From Alphaproteobacteria bacterium SO-S41 (GTDB taxonomy: Bacteria; Pseudomonadota; Alphaproteobacteria; Micropepsales; Micropepsaceae), in contig AP024629.1 in assembly GCA_019670725.1 (NCBI GenBank), positions 992,001-1,056,000 of the forward strand: 64,000 nucleotides of DNA. The letters are read 5' to 3'. The notes beneath the pieces were generated by a model, which had not been told where the DNA came from, did not search any database, and saw only the letters and a program-made list of their open reading frames with translations. The translations under genes were made by a program, and so were the position numbers. Below are positions 41,260 through 50,297 of this stretch, piece by piece. Position 1 is the stretch's first letter, and each line of letters begins with the position of its first letter.

Positions 41260-42177
41260 ATGGCCGAGATCATCTTCCACCACTACTGGACCTCGCCCTT
41301 CAGCGAGAAGATTCGCCTCGCCTTCGGCCTCAAGGGGCTGAGTTGGCGTTCGGTCGAGCAGCCGACCATCATGCCGAAGCCGCATCTGATCCCGCTCACC
41401 GGCGGCTACCGGAAGATTCCGGTGATGCAGATCGGCGCTGATATCTATTGCGATTCGCAGCTCATCCTCGCTGAGCTGGAGCGCCGCTATCCCGCCGTTC
41501 CGCTGATGCCGAATGGCGGGCTCAGCCACGCCGTCGGCTTCTGGGCGGATCGCGTGGTCTTCCAGGCTTCGGTCGCCGTTATTTTCGGCAGCCTCGGCGA
41601 CAAGGTCGATCCGGCCTTCATCAAGGACCGCGAGGCGCTGTCGGGCCGTCCCTTCGACCCCGCGCAGATGGCCGCCGCCGTGCCGCTGATGCGCGAACAG
41701 TTCCGCGCCCATACCAGCTTCCTCGAAGCGCAGCTGAAGGCGCGGGGCCCCTATCTCGCCGGCGAGAAGGCGACCGTCACCGACATCCATGCCCATATGA
41801 ATGTCTGGTTCCTCTCCAGCTTCACGCCGGCGGAGGCCGCTGGCCTTCTCGCCGAGTTCCCGCTGGTGCGTGCCTGGTATGCGCTGATGAACACCGCCGG
41901 CTACGGCACGCATGAGAAGATGACGCCGGACGAAGCGCTCGCCGTCGCCAAGGACGCGACCAGCATCGCGCAAGAAGAAACCGATCCGAACGAGCCGAAC
42001 GGCCTGAAGGCCGGCATGGCGGTCAGCGTCATGGCCGACGATTACGGCCGCGACCCGATCAAGGGCACGCTCGTCGCGTCATCCGCCCAGCGCATCGCCA
42101 TCAAGCGCAGCGATCCGGCGGTCGGCGAGGTCGTCGTGCATTTCCCACGCGCCGGTTTCTGGGTCCTGCCGGGGTGA
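41260..42177 (+). CDS. Glutathione S-transferase-like protein with C-terminal extension
   Basis: A 305-aa protein. Residues 4-85 form the thioredoxin-like domain (IIFHHYWTSPFSEKIRLAFG, RKIPVMQIGADIYCDSQLILAEL), followed by a helical GST C-domain (about 95-215) and an extra domain of about 85 residues (GLKAGMAVSVMADDYGRDPIKGTLV...) that looks like a small beta barrel. Such two-part proteins are known but uncharacterised. The GNAT gene starts in its stop (GTGA). Confidence 0.83.
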   Translation: MAEIIFHHYWTSPFSEKIRLAFGLKGLSWRSVEQPTIMPKPHLIPLTGGYRKIPVMQIGADIYCDSQLILAELERRYPAVPLMPNGGLSHAVGFWADRVVFQASVAVIFGSLGDKVDPAFIKDREALSGRPFDPAQMAAAVPLMREQFRAHTSFLEAQLKARGPYLAGEKATVTDIHAHMNVWFLSSFTPAEAAGLLAEFPLVRAWYALMNTAGYGTHEKMTPDEALAVAKDATSIAQEETDPNEPNGLKAGMAVSVMADDYGRDPIKGTLVASSAQRIAIKRSDPAVGEVVVHFPRAGFWVLPG

Positions 42178-42692
42178 ACCCGTTCGATGCGCATTTCGCG
42201 CATGTTCTCGATGCGGGCGAAGGGTTGATTCTTCGCCCGCTCGAGCATGCCGACATGCCCGCCGTGAGAGCGATGTTCGACGATCCCGAAGTCGCGCGCT
42301 GGTGGACCTCGCCGCCGGCGGAGATCGCGGACATCATCGACGAGCCAACGGTGTGGCCGTATCTCGCACTGCTCGCCGGCGCGCCCGTCGGCTATGTCCA
42401 GATCTACCACGCCAATCCCGAGCCGTTCTGGCGCGCGTTCGGCGTGCCCACCGAAACCTTCGGCCTCGATATGTTCCTGACCCGCCGCGGCGAAGGAATC
42501 GGCACGCGCCTCACCCGCGCGGCCGTTTTGCATGTGTGGGCACTGTCCGAGGTCGCGCGCATCCAGATCGACCCCGATCCGGCCAATCCCCGCGCCATTC
42601 GCGCCTACGAGAAAGCCGGCTTCACCGCGCGCGGCGCGATGCCCGGCTATGACGGTGATCCCATGCTCTACATGACCATCGAACGCGGCTAG
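42174..42692 (+). CDS. AAC(6')-type GNAT acetyltransferase
   Basis: A 172-aa acetyltransferase similar in plan to aminoglycoside 6'-N-acetyltransferases: LILRPLEHADMPAVRAMFDDP, PVGYVQIYHA, GLDMFLTRRGEGIGTRLTRA (acetyl-CoA loop) and the highly similar IQIDPDPANPRAIRAYEKAGF near the end. Chromosomal family members often have other amine substrates, so resistance is only a possibility. The start is GTG overlapping the GST stop, so it ends a three-gene operon of two GSTs and an acetyltransferase. Confidence 0.83.
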   Translation: MNPFDAHFAHVLDAGEGLILRPLEHADMPAVRAMFDDPEVARWWTSPPAEIADIIDEPTVWPYLALLAGAPVGYVQIYHANPEPFWRAFGVPTETFGLDMFLTRRGEGIGTRLTRAAVLHVWALSEVARIQIDPDPANPRAIRAYEKAGFTARGAMPGYDGDPMLYMTIERG

Positions 42693-42724
42693 CATCGCGC
42701 CACAAGAAAATCCGGAGGACTCCC

Positions 42725-43960
42725 ATGCAGCCCATCTCGCGCACCACCAGGACCGGCACGATCGAAGGCGAGGCCGATCCGCGCTTCGCCGCCGTCGTCG
42801 ATGCCTTCGCGGAAAACTTCGATAGTCGCGACGAGGTCGGCGCGTCCTGTGCCATCACGCTGGACGGCGAACCCGTCGTCGATCTCTGGGGTGGCAAGAC
42901 GACGCGCGATGGCGCGGCGTGGCAGCGCGACACGGTCTCCATCGTCTTCTCCTGCACCAAGGGCGCGCAGGCGCTGACCGCGCATATGGCGGCGGATCGC
43001 GGCCTGCTCGATCTCGATGCGCTGGTCGCCAAATACTGGCCAGAATTCGCGACCAACGGCAAGGAAGAGGCGCGCGTCTCGATGATGCTCGACCACTCCG
43101 TCGGCCTGCCGCATCCGAAGGACCTGCTGCCGCCGGGCTCGGTCTACGACTACGACTATATGTGCGACGTGATGGCGAAGCATGCGCCGTTCTGGAAGCC
43201 CGGCACGCGCAACGGCTATCACGGCCTTTCCTGCGCCTGGACCGTCGCGCCGCTCGTCCACAGGACGACCGGCAAGCGCATGGGCCAGTTCTTCCAGGAC
43301 GAAGTCGCAAAGCCCCTCGGCATCGATTTCTGGATCGGGACGCCCGAGGCGATCGAACCGCGCATCGCTCCGATCATACCGACCTTGCCCGATCCTGCTC
43401 TGCCGCCCTCGCGGCTCGTCGCTGCGGCGCTGGCGGATCGCCAGAGTCCGCCCGCGCTGTTCCTCTTCAACGGCGGCGGCTTCAATCCGAACAGCCGCGA
43501 AGCGCATGCCGCCGAAATCGGTTCGGGCAACGGTATCTCGAACGCGCGGGGCCTCGCCGGTCTCTACGCGCCGCTCGCCAATGGCGGCGCGCTGAACGGC
43601 CGGCGCTATGTCGGCGCGGAGACGCTGACCCGCATGTCCCGCGTCTCGGTCGCGACGCACGAGGATGCGACGCTGATGATCCCGACGCGCTTCTCGCTCG
43701 GCTACATGAAGTCGATGGACAACCGCGCGCTCGACAATGCCGAGAACTGCTCGGTGGTGATGTCGGAAGCCGCCTTCGGCCATGTCGGCGCGGGCGGCTC
43801 GCTCGGCTTCGCGGACCCCGAGGCGAAGCTGAGCTTCGGCTATTCCATGAACCGCATGGGTCTCGGCATCCTCCTCAACGATCGCGGCCAGAGCCTGGTC
43901 GATGCCGCGTATCAGTCGCTCGGCTACCGCACCAACAAAGGCGGAGCGTGGACCTGCTGA
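42725..43960 (+). CDS. Serine hydrolase, class C beta-lactamase/EstB family
   Basis: A 411-aa protein with the active Ser-x-x-Lys as SCTK (76-79) and a Tyr in the NGYHGLSCAW block serving as the YxN equivalent. GHVGAGGSLGFADPE resembles the third motif (HxG) region. The family contains carboxylesterases and D-aminopeptidases more than true lactamases. There is no signal peptide, which argues for a cytoplasmic esterase. GGAGGA lies upstream. The photolyase gene starts 10 bases after the stop. Confidence 0.88.
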   Translation: MQPISRTTRTGTIEGEADPRFAAVVDAFAENFDSRDEVGASCAITLDGEPVVDLWGGKTTRDGAAWQRDTVSIVFSCTKGAQALTAHMAADRGLLDLDALVAKYWPEFATNGKEEARVSMMLDHSVGLPHPKDLLPPGSVYDYDYMCDVMAKHAPFWKPGTRNGYHGLSCAWTVAPLVHRTTGKRMGQFFQDEVAKPLGIDFWIGTPEAIEPRIAPIIPTLPDPALPPSRLVAAALADRQSPPALFLFNGGGFNPNSREAHAAEIGSGNGISNARGLAGLYAPLANGGALNGRRYVGAETLTRMSRVSVATHEDATLMIPTRFSLGYMKSMDNRALDNAENCSVVMSEAAFGHVGAGGSLGFADPEAKLSFGYSMNRMGLGILLNDRGQSLVDAAYQSLGYRTNKGGAWTC

Positions 43961-43970
43961 GCGGGCCTCG

Positions 43971-45500
43971 ATGAAGACCCTGCGCGTCGTCCTCGGCGAT
44001 CAACTGACGCGCACGCTCGCCGCACTGCGAGACTACCAGGACGTCGACGTCGTCCTGATGGTCGAGGTGCATGACGAGACCGTCTATGTCCGTCACCACA
44101 AGCAGAAGATCGCTTTCATCCTCGCCGCCATGCGCCACTTCGCGGCGGCGCTGCAGGCCGAGGGTGTCACCGTCGACTATGTGAAGCTCGACGCCCCCGG
44201 CAATACCGGCTCCTTCCCCGACGAGGTGACCCGCGCCGTCGCCCGCCACCGGCCGGACCGTATCGTCGTCACCGAGCCCGGCGAATACCGCGTCCGCCGT
44301 CTCTTCGACGACTGGGCTGCGACCGCCGCTGTGCCGCTGGAAATGCGTGCCGACGACCGCTTCCTTTGTCCGTCCGAAGTCTTCGCGGACTGGCTCGGCG
44401 ACAAGCGCTCGCCGACGATGGAGTATTTCTACCGCCTCATGCGGCGCCGCACCGGCTATCTGATGAATGGCGACGAACCGCTGGGCGGCCAGTGGAATTT
44501 CGACGCCGAGAACCGCAAGCGCTACCCGCGCAATGCGATTCCGCCCCAGCGCCTCGTCTTCGCGCCCGACGCGACGACGCAGGAGGTCCTTGCCCTCGTC
44601 GCCGCGCGCTTCGGCGAGCACTTCGGCGATCTCGAACCCTTCGCGTGGCCGGTCACCCGCCCACAGGCCGAGGCCGCACTCGCGCATTTCATCGAACACG
44701 TCCTCCCCGGCTTCGGCGACTACCAGGACGCGATGGTGCAGGGCGCGCCCTTCCTCCATCACGCGCTGCTCTCGCCCTGCCTCAATGCCGGGCTGCTGAC
44801 GGCGAAGGAAGTCTGCGATGCCGCCGAGGCCGCCTATGGCGCGAGGCTCGTGCCGCTGAATGCCGCCGAAGGTTTTATCCGCCAGGTCATCGGCTGGCGC
44901 GAATATGTCCGCGGCCTCTACTGGCGGCTGATGCCCGCCTACGCCGACAGCAATGCGCTGAACGCAACGCGCGACCTGCCGTGGTTCTACTGGTCCGGCG
45001 AAACCGACCTAAACTGCCTGAAGCAGGTGATCGGCGAAACCCGCGCCCACGCCTATGCCCACCACATCCAGCGCTTGATGGTCACCGGCAATTTCGCACT
45101 GCTCGCAGGTGTCGCGCCGCGCCAGATCGAGGAGTGGTACCTCATCGTCTACGCCGACGCCTATGACTGGGTCGAACTGCCGAATGTCCACGGCATGGTC
45201 ATGTGGGCCGATGGCGGCGTGCTCGGGACCAAGCCCTATGCGGCGTCGGGCGCCTATATCGATCGCATGTCCGACTATTGCCGCGGATGCCGCTACGACG
45301 TGAAGCAGAAGACAGGCCCGGACGCCTGTCCCTTCAACTATCTCTACTGGAATTTCCTCAGCGAGAACGAGCAGCGGCTCGCCGGCAATCCTCGCCTCGC
45401 CATGCCCTACCGCAACCTCGCACGCATGGACAAAACCCAGCGCGCCACCATCGCCGCCGACAGCCGCCGCTTCTTCGAGCGCATCGGTCTGAAGCCCTAG
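43971..45500 (+). CDS. FeS bacterial cryptochrome/(6-4) photolyase (PhrB type)
   Basis: A 509-aa photolyase of the FeS-BCP group, which repairs (6-4) photoproducts with light using FAD and a ribolumazine antenna. It starts KTLRVVLGDQLTRTL. The four cluster cysteines fall at 349 (LNCLKQ), 437 and 440 (YCRGCRYD) and 453 (DACPFNY), one position off those of Agrobacterium PhrB, so a 4Fe-4S cluster is expected. The start at 43971 avoids a spurious frame from 43902 inside the upstream gene. The stop overlaps the convergent MaoC-like gene in CTAG. Confidence 0.93.
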   Translation: MKTLRVVLGDQLTRTLAALRDYQDVDVVLMVEVHDETVYVRHHKQKIAFILAAMRHFAAALQAEGVTVDYVKLDAPGNTGSFPDEVTRAVARHRPDRIVVTEPGEYRVRRLFDDWAATAAVPLEMRADDRFLCPSEVFADWLGDKRSPTMEYFYRLMRRRTGYLMNGDEPLGGQWNFDAENRKRYPRNAIPPQRLVFAPDATTQEVLALVAARFGEHFGDLEPFAWPVTRPQAEAALAHFIEHVLPGFGDYQDAMVQGAPFLHHALLSPCLNAGLLTAKEVCDAAEAAYGARLVPLNAAEGFIRQVIGWREYVRGLYWRLMPAYADSNALNATRDLPWFYWSGETDLNCLKQVIGETRAHAYAHHIQRLMVTGNFALLAGVAPRQIEEWYLIVYADAYDWVELPNVHGMVMWADGGVLGTKPYAASGAYIDRMSDYCRGCRYDVKQKTGPDACPFNYLYWNFLSENEQRLAGNPRLAMPYRNLARMDKTQRATIAADSRRFFERIGLKP

Positions 45501-46291
45501 AGCCCCCGCACCTGCCGCGGCTCGTAGATCGCCCAGTGCCGCCCGCTCATCGCCAGCCGCTCGTGATGCGCGATCGTGAAGTCGAACGCGACGATCAGGT
45601 GGCCGCCCTTCTCGACAGTCTCCACCACGACACCCCGCGTCTCGAACGCCTCGCCGTCACGGATCAGGCCGTGCAGGCGGATGCGGCTTTCGGTGTGGAT
45701 CCACGGTCCCAGCCGCACGTTGAGCGCCAGGATGTAGTTCACCCGGCGCAGCAGGAAGGCGGGGTTGGCGATCGCCCCGCCGTCGAACAGCGCAGCGTCC
45801 TCGCGCACGTCGGCCAGATGCTGCGCGCCCTCCTCATGCAGATAAACCTCATGCAGCGCGCCGAACACCGTGCCCGCGGCCAGCGTCTCGGGTGACGCCT
45901 TCGGCCGCGTCGCGGCATCGGGCATGACGCCTGCGGGCAGGATCGCCGGCGCCGGCCCCTCGATTCGTCGCACCGCGCTGCCCGTCGCGCAGGTGACGCC
46001 GCGCGCGGTGACGCTCAGCGCCATCTCGTCGCCATTCAGGTCGCCATGCGCGGTCGTCGCATCGCCGTCATAGACGGGCTTGGCAAACCGCGCGTGCATC
46101 CCGCCCTCGCTCAGCCAGTCACGACCCCACTGCGCCGCCGGCAGATGCGCGAGATAGGCGAAGACATCGACTCCCGGCACCAGCCCGCCGGTAAACCCGA
46201 AGCGGCCCGCCACTTCGTCGTCATGCATCTTGTTCTCGCTCGCCGTCGCGGTGTTGAAGGCGGTGAGTTGGTGGGCGAGGGTTTCTGTCAT
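45497..46291 (-). CDS. MaoC-like hotdog protein
   Basis: A 264-aa double-hotdog-sized protein. The N-terminal block ENKMHDDEVAGRFGFTGGLVPGVDVFAYL resembles the hydratase-like motif (D-x(4)-H region) of MaoC enzymes, but the order of Asp and His is not canonical, so it may be a dehydratase or a thioesterase. The leader is only a few bases from a 114-bp palindromic repeat, so its promoter must lie in or beyond that repeat. Confidence 0.75.
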   Translation of the reverse strand: MTETLAHQLTAFNTATASENKMHDDEVAGRFGFTGGLVPGVDVFAYLAHLPAAQWGRDWLSEGGMHARFAKPVYDGDATTAHGDLNGDEMALSVTARGVTCATGSAVRRIEGPAPAILPAGVMPDAATRPKASPETLAAGTVFGALHEVYLHEEGAQHLADVREDAALFDGGAIANPAFLLRRVNYILALNVRLGPWIHTESRIRLHGLIRDGEAFETRGVVVETVEKGGHLIVAFDFTIAHHERLAMSGRHWAIYEPRQVRGL

Positions 46292-46299
46292 CTCACATC

Positions 46300-46413
46300 G
46301 TCATCCCGGCCGGAGCGAAGCGGAGAGCCGGGACCCAGGGGCCCCAAGCTCGGCGTATGCGGCCCCTGGGTCCCCGGGTCTCGGACGCCAGCGGCGGCCT
46401 CGCCCGGGATGAC
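46300..46413. repeat. 114-bp interspersed-type palindromic element
   Basis: Outer arms GTCATCCCGG (46300-46309) and CCGGGATGAC (46404-46413) are perfect complements. An inner pair GGACCCAGGGGCC (46331-46343) / GGCCCCTGGGTCC (46361-46373) forms a second perfect 13-bp stem. The arrangement and the motif GTCATCCCGG...GGGACCC are those of short palindromic intergenic repeats scattered in alphaproteobacterial genomes. It sits between two tandem leftward genes and would fold strongly in their transcript. No second copy was noticed in this window. Confidence 0.8.
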
Positions 46414-46428
46414 AGGAGCGGGTGGCGG

Positions 46429-47457
46429 CTAGAATCCCACCATCACCTTGCACTGTGTGGTCGGCTTGCGCAGTGCCTCGAACGCGGCGGGCAACTGGTC
46501 GATGGTCACGCGGTCGGTGATCATGTGCGCGACATCGACGCGGTCCTTGGCGATCATCTCGATGACATAGTCGAAATCGGCGGGGCGATAGCCGAGCACG
46601 AATTGCAGCGTCAGTTCCTTGACGATGCCGATGACCGGCAGGATGGAGTCCATCTGCTGGCAGACGCCGGCAACGACGATCTTCGCGCCGCGCGGGGCTT
46701 CCATCATCAGGCTGTTGAGCACGCCGGGCACGCCGACGCATTCGAAGATGAGGTCCGGCCCCTTGCCCGCGATCGCCTCGACCTGCGGGGTCAGCGGCTT
46801 CTTGGGATCGATCGCGTCCGTTGCACCGAATCGCGCCGCTGTCTCACGGCGGTTCTCCGCCATCTCGCTGACGATCACATGCCGTGCGCCCAGGAAGCGC
46901 GCCCACAGGATGACCGAGAGGCCGACCGGCCCCGCGCCGATCACCAGCACGGTCGCACCGCGCTCCATCCGCGCCATGTCCACCGCGTGCAGGCCGACGC
47001 AGAGCGGCTCGACCAGCGCGCCCTCCTCGAACGAGACGCTGTCGGGCAACAGATGCGCGCCGTTGCCGCCGATGGTCACGAGTTCGGCGTAAGCGCCGTG
47101 ATGCTGGCCGAGACCGACGCCCTTCGCCCCGGTGCAAGCGCCGAACGTCGTGTCGCCGCGCACGCAGGCGGCGCAGACGCCGCACTGGATATAGGGGAAG
47201 CCCGCGACCCGCTGGCCTTCCTTGAACTTGCCCTTCAGCGCGGTGCCGATGCCGACGATCTCGCCGGAGAATTCGTGGCCCATCACGGCGCCGGAGGGGA
47301 GCTGCGAGATCGAGTGGCTCTCGGTCATGTGCAGGTCGGAGCCGCAAATGCCGCAGTGATGCACCTTCAGCAGCAGCTGGTGCGCCTCGGGCACGGGATC
47401 GGCGATGGTCTCGATTTCAAGCGGTCGGCCCGCGGCTTTGAAGACGGCTGCACGCAT
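46429..47457 (-). CDS. Zinc-dependent alcohol dehydrogenase (MDR family)
   Basis: A 342-aa medium-chain dehydrogenase. The catalytic zinc site is in HHCGICGSDLHM and GHEFSGEIVG; the structural-zinc lobe is modified, with CGVCAACVRGDTTFGAC. The Rossmann loop is GAGPVGLSV. It oxidises an alcohol, threonine-like or sugar-alcohol substrate, using NAD(P). The start at 47457 has GGAGGAA upstream. It is divergent from the feruloyl-CoA synthase-like gene, so the two may share control. Confidence 0.9.
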   Translation of the reverse strand: MRAAVFKAAGRPLEIETIADPVPEAHQLLLKVHHCGICGSDLHMTESHSISQLPSGAVMGHEFSGEIVGIGTALKGKFKEGQRVAGFPYIQCGVCAACVRGDTTFGACTGAKGVGLGQHHGAYAELVTIGGNGAHLLPDSVSFEEGALVEPLCVGLHAVDMARMERGATVLVIGAGPVGLSVILWARFLGARHVIVSEMAENRRETAARFGATDAIDPKKPLTPQVEAIAGKGPDLIFECVGVPGVLNSLMMEAPRGAKIVVAGVCQQMDSILPVIGIVKELTLQFVLGYRPADFDYVIEMIAKDRVDVAHMITDRVTIDQLPAAFEALRKPTTQCKVMVGF

Positions 47458-47842
47458 GACGGTATTCCTCCGGATCGGTTTCTTGTTGCGGGGGAGCAAA
47501 CATGAGCGCGGGGATGGGGACAAGTGAGGCGGCGGATTTTCCGCTTGCCCCTGCGCCAACCTGTCACCTTGCGGGTCGAGATAATATTCCTATATACGGT
47601 TTGTAGGGATCGGAGCCGATGTAGTGACGGGCAGTACGATGATGTTGAGCGAATAAGTCCGAAATTGATCGGGCGGGGCAGGGGTACACCCCCAAAAAAA
47701 AATCCCGAAACAATTCCACCCCATGGCCGGGGAAGGCGGGGAAATCGCGTGCGGCGCCTGAGCGGGGGTGTCCCTTTCTCGCCTGCGGCCGGGGGCGTAA
47801 GCTCAGGCCACAAGCCATTTCAAGAAACGCCGAGGAAACCTC
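47458..47842. other. 385-bp intergenic region between divergent genes
   Basis: There is no supportable gene here. It holds the leader of the alcohol dehydrogenase (GGAGG near 47467) and the control region of the CoA ligase, and it is AT-richer in the middle. A possible rightward promoter is TTGCGG (47569-47574), 16 bp, TATATA (47591-47596), which would leave a leader of roughly 240 bases. An A9 tract lies near 47695. Short frames here have poor codon use. Confidence 0.5.
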
Positions 47843-49720
47843 ATGAACACCACCGTCGCGGAGGCGGAGCTGCCGCCGTTCAAGCCGCTCCCCATGCTGC
47901 CGCCCCGCACCGTCGCCGAAAAGCGCGCCGACGGCTCCTGGCTGGTCTCCAACGCCTACGAGTTGGGCCCGATGCACCGCTCGATCGCGCATCTGCTGGA
48001 GCAGCGCGCTGCCGAACACCCAGAACGCAATCTCATCGCCCAGCGTGAGATCGGGCCGGATCTCAAGACCGGCGCTTGGCGCTTTATGACCTATGGCGAG
48101 GCGAACAGCCGCGCCAACCAGGTCGCCCAGGCGCTGCTCGACCGCGGCATGGGTGCGGATGACGGGATCATGATCCTGTCGGCCAATTCGATCGAGCACA
48201 TGGTGATGATGCTCGGCGCGATGAAAGCGCGGGTGCCCGTGGCGCCGGTCTCGGTCGCCTATTCGCTGTTCTCGTCCGACCACGGCAAGCTGAAGCACGT
48301 CTTCAACCAGGTGAAGCCGAAAATGGTCTTCGCCGATCACGGACCGATGTTCGCCAAGGCGCTGACCGCCCTGGCGCTGGAGGGCGTCGAGGTCGTGACC
48401 GTCGTCCCCGCGCCGGGTCTTGAGCAGACCAGCTACGCCTCGCTCTTCGACACCAATGTCGGCCCCGCCGTCGCGGCCAGCGTTGAGGCGATCGACCACG
48501 CGACCGTCGCCAAATATCTCTTCACATCGGGCTCCACCGGCATGCCCAAGGGCGTCATCCAGACCCACGGCATGATGTGCGCCACGATCGCCGCCGGCGA
48601 AACCCAGCGCGCCGAGCCGCCGGATCCGAACGAGATTCCCGAAGGGCTGGAATGGATGCCGTGGAATCACATCTCCGCCGGCAACATCTCGTTCAACGGC
48701 AACCTCAATGCCGGCGGCACGGTCTATCTCGATGCCGGCAAGCCGGTGCCGGGCCTCTTCGACGAAACCATCCGCAACCTGCGCGAGGTGTCACCGCTGG
48801 TGTTCGGCAGCGCGCCGATCGCCTTCACTATGCTCTGCGACGCGATGGAAAAGGACGCGACGCTGCGCGCCAGCTTCTTCAAGAAGATGAAGTATGTCGG
48901 CTATGGCGGCGCGACGCTCAGCCAGGACATCTATGAGCGCTTCCAGGCGCTCGCCATTGCCGAGACCGGCCAGCGCCTCGGCTTCACCACCATGTACGGC
49001 GCGACGGAAACGCAGGGCGTCACCACGGTCTCCTGGCTCACCACCCGCGTCGGCCTGATCGGCCTGCCGGTGCCGGGCGTCACGCTGAAGCTGGTGCCGA
49101 ACGGACAGAAACTGGAAGTCCGCGCCAAGGGGCCGACCATCACGCCCGGCTACCTGAACCGCCCCGACCTCACCGAGGCGGCGTTCGACGAGGAAGGCTT
49201 CTACAAGCTTGGCGACGCCGCGAAATTCGTCGACGAAAGCGATCCGAACCAGGGTCTCGTCTTCGATGGCCGCGTGACCGAGGACTTCAAGCTGTCCAGC
49301 GGCACCTGGGTTTCCGTCGGCACGCTGCGCACCGATGTGCTCGCCGCCGCGACGCCGTTGCTGACGGACGCCGTCATCGCCGGGCAGGACAAGGACTATA
49401 TCGGCCTGCTGGCATGGCCGAGCATCCCCACTGCGCGCCATATTGCGGGTCTCGCCGTGGACGTGCCCGCGGCCGAGGTGCTCGCCCATCCCGCCGTCGT
49501 CGATTTCGTGCGCACGGCGTTTCGCGCGCACAACAAGGCGGCGGGCGGGTCTTCGGGCCGGATTGCGCGGGTTATCCTGCTGACCGAGCCGCCTTCGATC
49601 GACGGGCACGAGATCACCGACAAAGGCTACGTTAACCAGCGCGCCACGCTCGACCGCCGCGCGGCGCTGGTGACGGCGCTCTACACTGCGCAGCCGGGCG
49701 AGGGCGTTATTGTCGTCTGA
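47843..49720 (+). CDS. Feruloyl-CoA synthase-like AMP-dependent ligase
   Basis: A 625-aa adenylating enzyme with features of feruloyl-CoA synthetases: the RTVAEKRADGSWLVSN start, the P-loop FTSGSTGMPKGVI, the WMPWNHISAGN block and TMYGATETQGV. The DGRVTEDFKLSSGTWVSVG region and the C-terminal GRIARVILLTEPP are family traits. It activates hydroxycinnamic or similar aryl acids to CoA esters, the first step of side-chain removal. GAGGAAA precedes the ATG. No hydratase/lyase gene is adjacent, so the substrate remains open. Confidence 0.88.
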   Translation: MNTTVAEAELPPFKPLPMLPPRTVAEKRADGSWLVSNAYELGPMHRSIAHLLEQRAAEHPERNLIAQREIGPDLKTGAWRFMTYGEANSRANQVAQALLDRGMGADDGIMILSANSIEHMVMMLGAMKARVPVAPVSVAYSLFSSDHGKLKHVFNQVKPKMVFADHGPMFAKALTALALEGVEVVTVVPAPGLEQTSYASLFDTNVGPAVAASVEAIDHATVAKYLFTSGSTGMPKGVIQTHGMMCATIAAGETQRAEPPDPNEIPEGLEWMPWNHISAGNISFNGNLNAGGTVYLDAGKPVPGLFDETIRNLREVSPLVFGSAPIAFTMLCDAMEKDATLRASFFKKMKYVGYGGATLSQDIYERFQALAIAETGQRLGFTTMYGATETQGVTTVSWLTTRVGLIGLPVPGVTLKLVPNGQKLEVRAKGPTITPGYLNRPDLTEAAFDEEGFYKLGDAAKFVDESDPNQGLVFDGRVTEDFKLSSGTWVSVGTLRTDVLAAATPLLTDAVIAGQDKDYIGLLAWPSIPTARHIAGLAVDVPAAEVLAHPAVVDFVRTAFRAHNKAAGGSSGRIARVILLTEPPSIDGHEITDKGYVNQRATLDRRAALVTALYTAQPGEGVIVV

Positions 49721-49769
49721 TCGTCAAGATGACAAAACGCGGCCAGAAACCAGCCGCCATGAGTCACCG

Positions 49770-50297
49770 ATGAATCTCCCCGAAACAGTCACCGCCCAGT
49801 ACCAGCCCTGGGTCAGGGGCTGGTGGCTCGCCGTCTGGGCATTCGCGGCTTTGCTGTCGGCGGTGTTCTTTTATTTCGGCCTGGTGATGGGCTCGATCGT
49901 ACCGTGGCTGGCGCTGCCCATCACCGTCACCGGCTTCATCGCGCTCGTCGCCTGCGCCGTGATCTTCGGCATGGTCTGGCGGCGGCTGCGGCTCGACCGC
50001 GACGTCGTGACCGTCGGCCCCGCCGGCTATCACGACATCCGCATCGGCCATCCCGTACCATGGAGCGACGTCGTCCGCCTCGTTCGCCACCAGCCGGGCA
50101 CCCAGACTGCGCTCTTCATCGAGGCACGCGAGCCCAAGCGCTTCCTCCGCAAGACCTCGCGCCTCTACAAGGGCGCCGCGCGGCTCAATCCGGCGCTCGG
50201 CTTTCCCGGTCTGGCCTCCAGCCTCGGCGGCCTCAACGAGTCCTCCGACACGATCATCGCCGCCGCCGAAGCATGGCACGCGAAGGAGAAGGGGTGA
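49770..50297 (+). CDS. Hypothetical membrane protein
   Basis: A 175-aa protein with two helices (about residues 18-40 and 46-70) followed by a soluble C-terminal domain. The ending (RLNPALGFPGLASSLGGLNESSDTIIAAAEAWHAKEKG) resembles bacterial PH-like membrane proteins, but the match is weak. The start is uncertain: ATG at 49770 gives a normal N terminus, and no strong Shine-Dalgarno exists. Its stop overlaps the MOSC start (GTGA). Confidence 0.7.
   Translation: MNLPETVTAQYQPWVRGWWLAVWAFAALLSAVFFYFGLVMGSIVPWLALPITVTGFIALVACAVIFGMVWRRLRLDRDVVTVGPAGYHDIRIGHPVPWSDVVRLVRHQPGTQTALFIEAREPKRFLRKTSRLYKGAARLNPALGFPGLASSLGGLNESSDTIIAAAEAWHAKEKG

Noticed and set aside
42725-43960. Calling the serine hydrolase a beta-lactamase resistance gene
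   Set aside because: No signal peptide, and the motif spacing is closer to EstB-type esterases.
47660-47710. GGGGTACACCCC next to an A9 tract as a terminator
   Set aside because: The A tract would be T only on the minus strand, where it comes before the stem, so the geometry is wrong in both directions.
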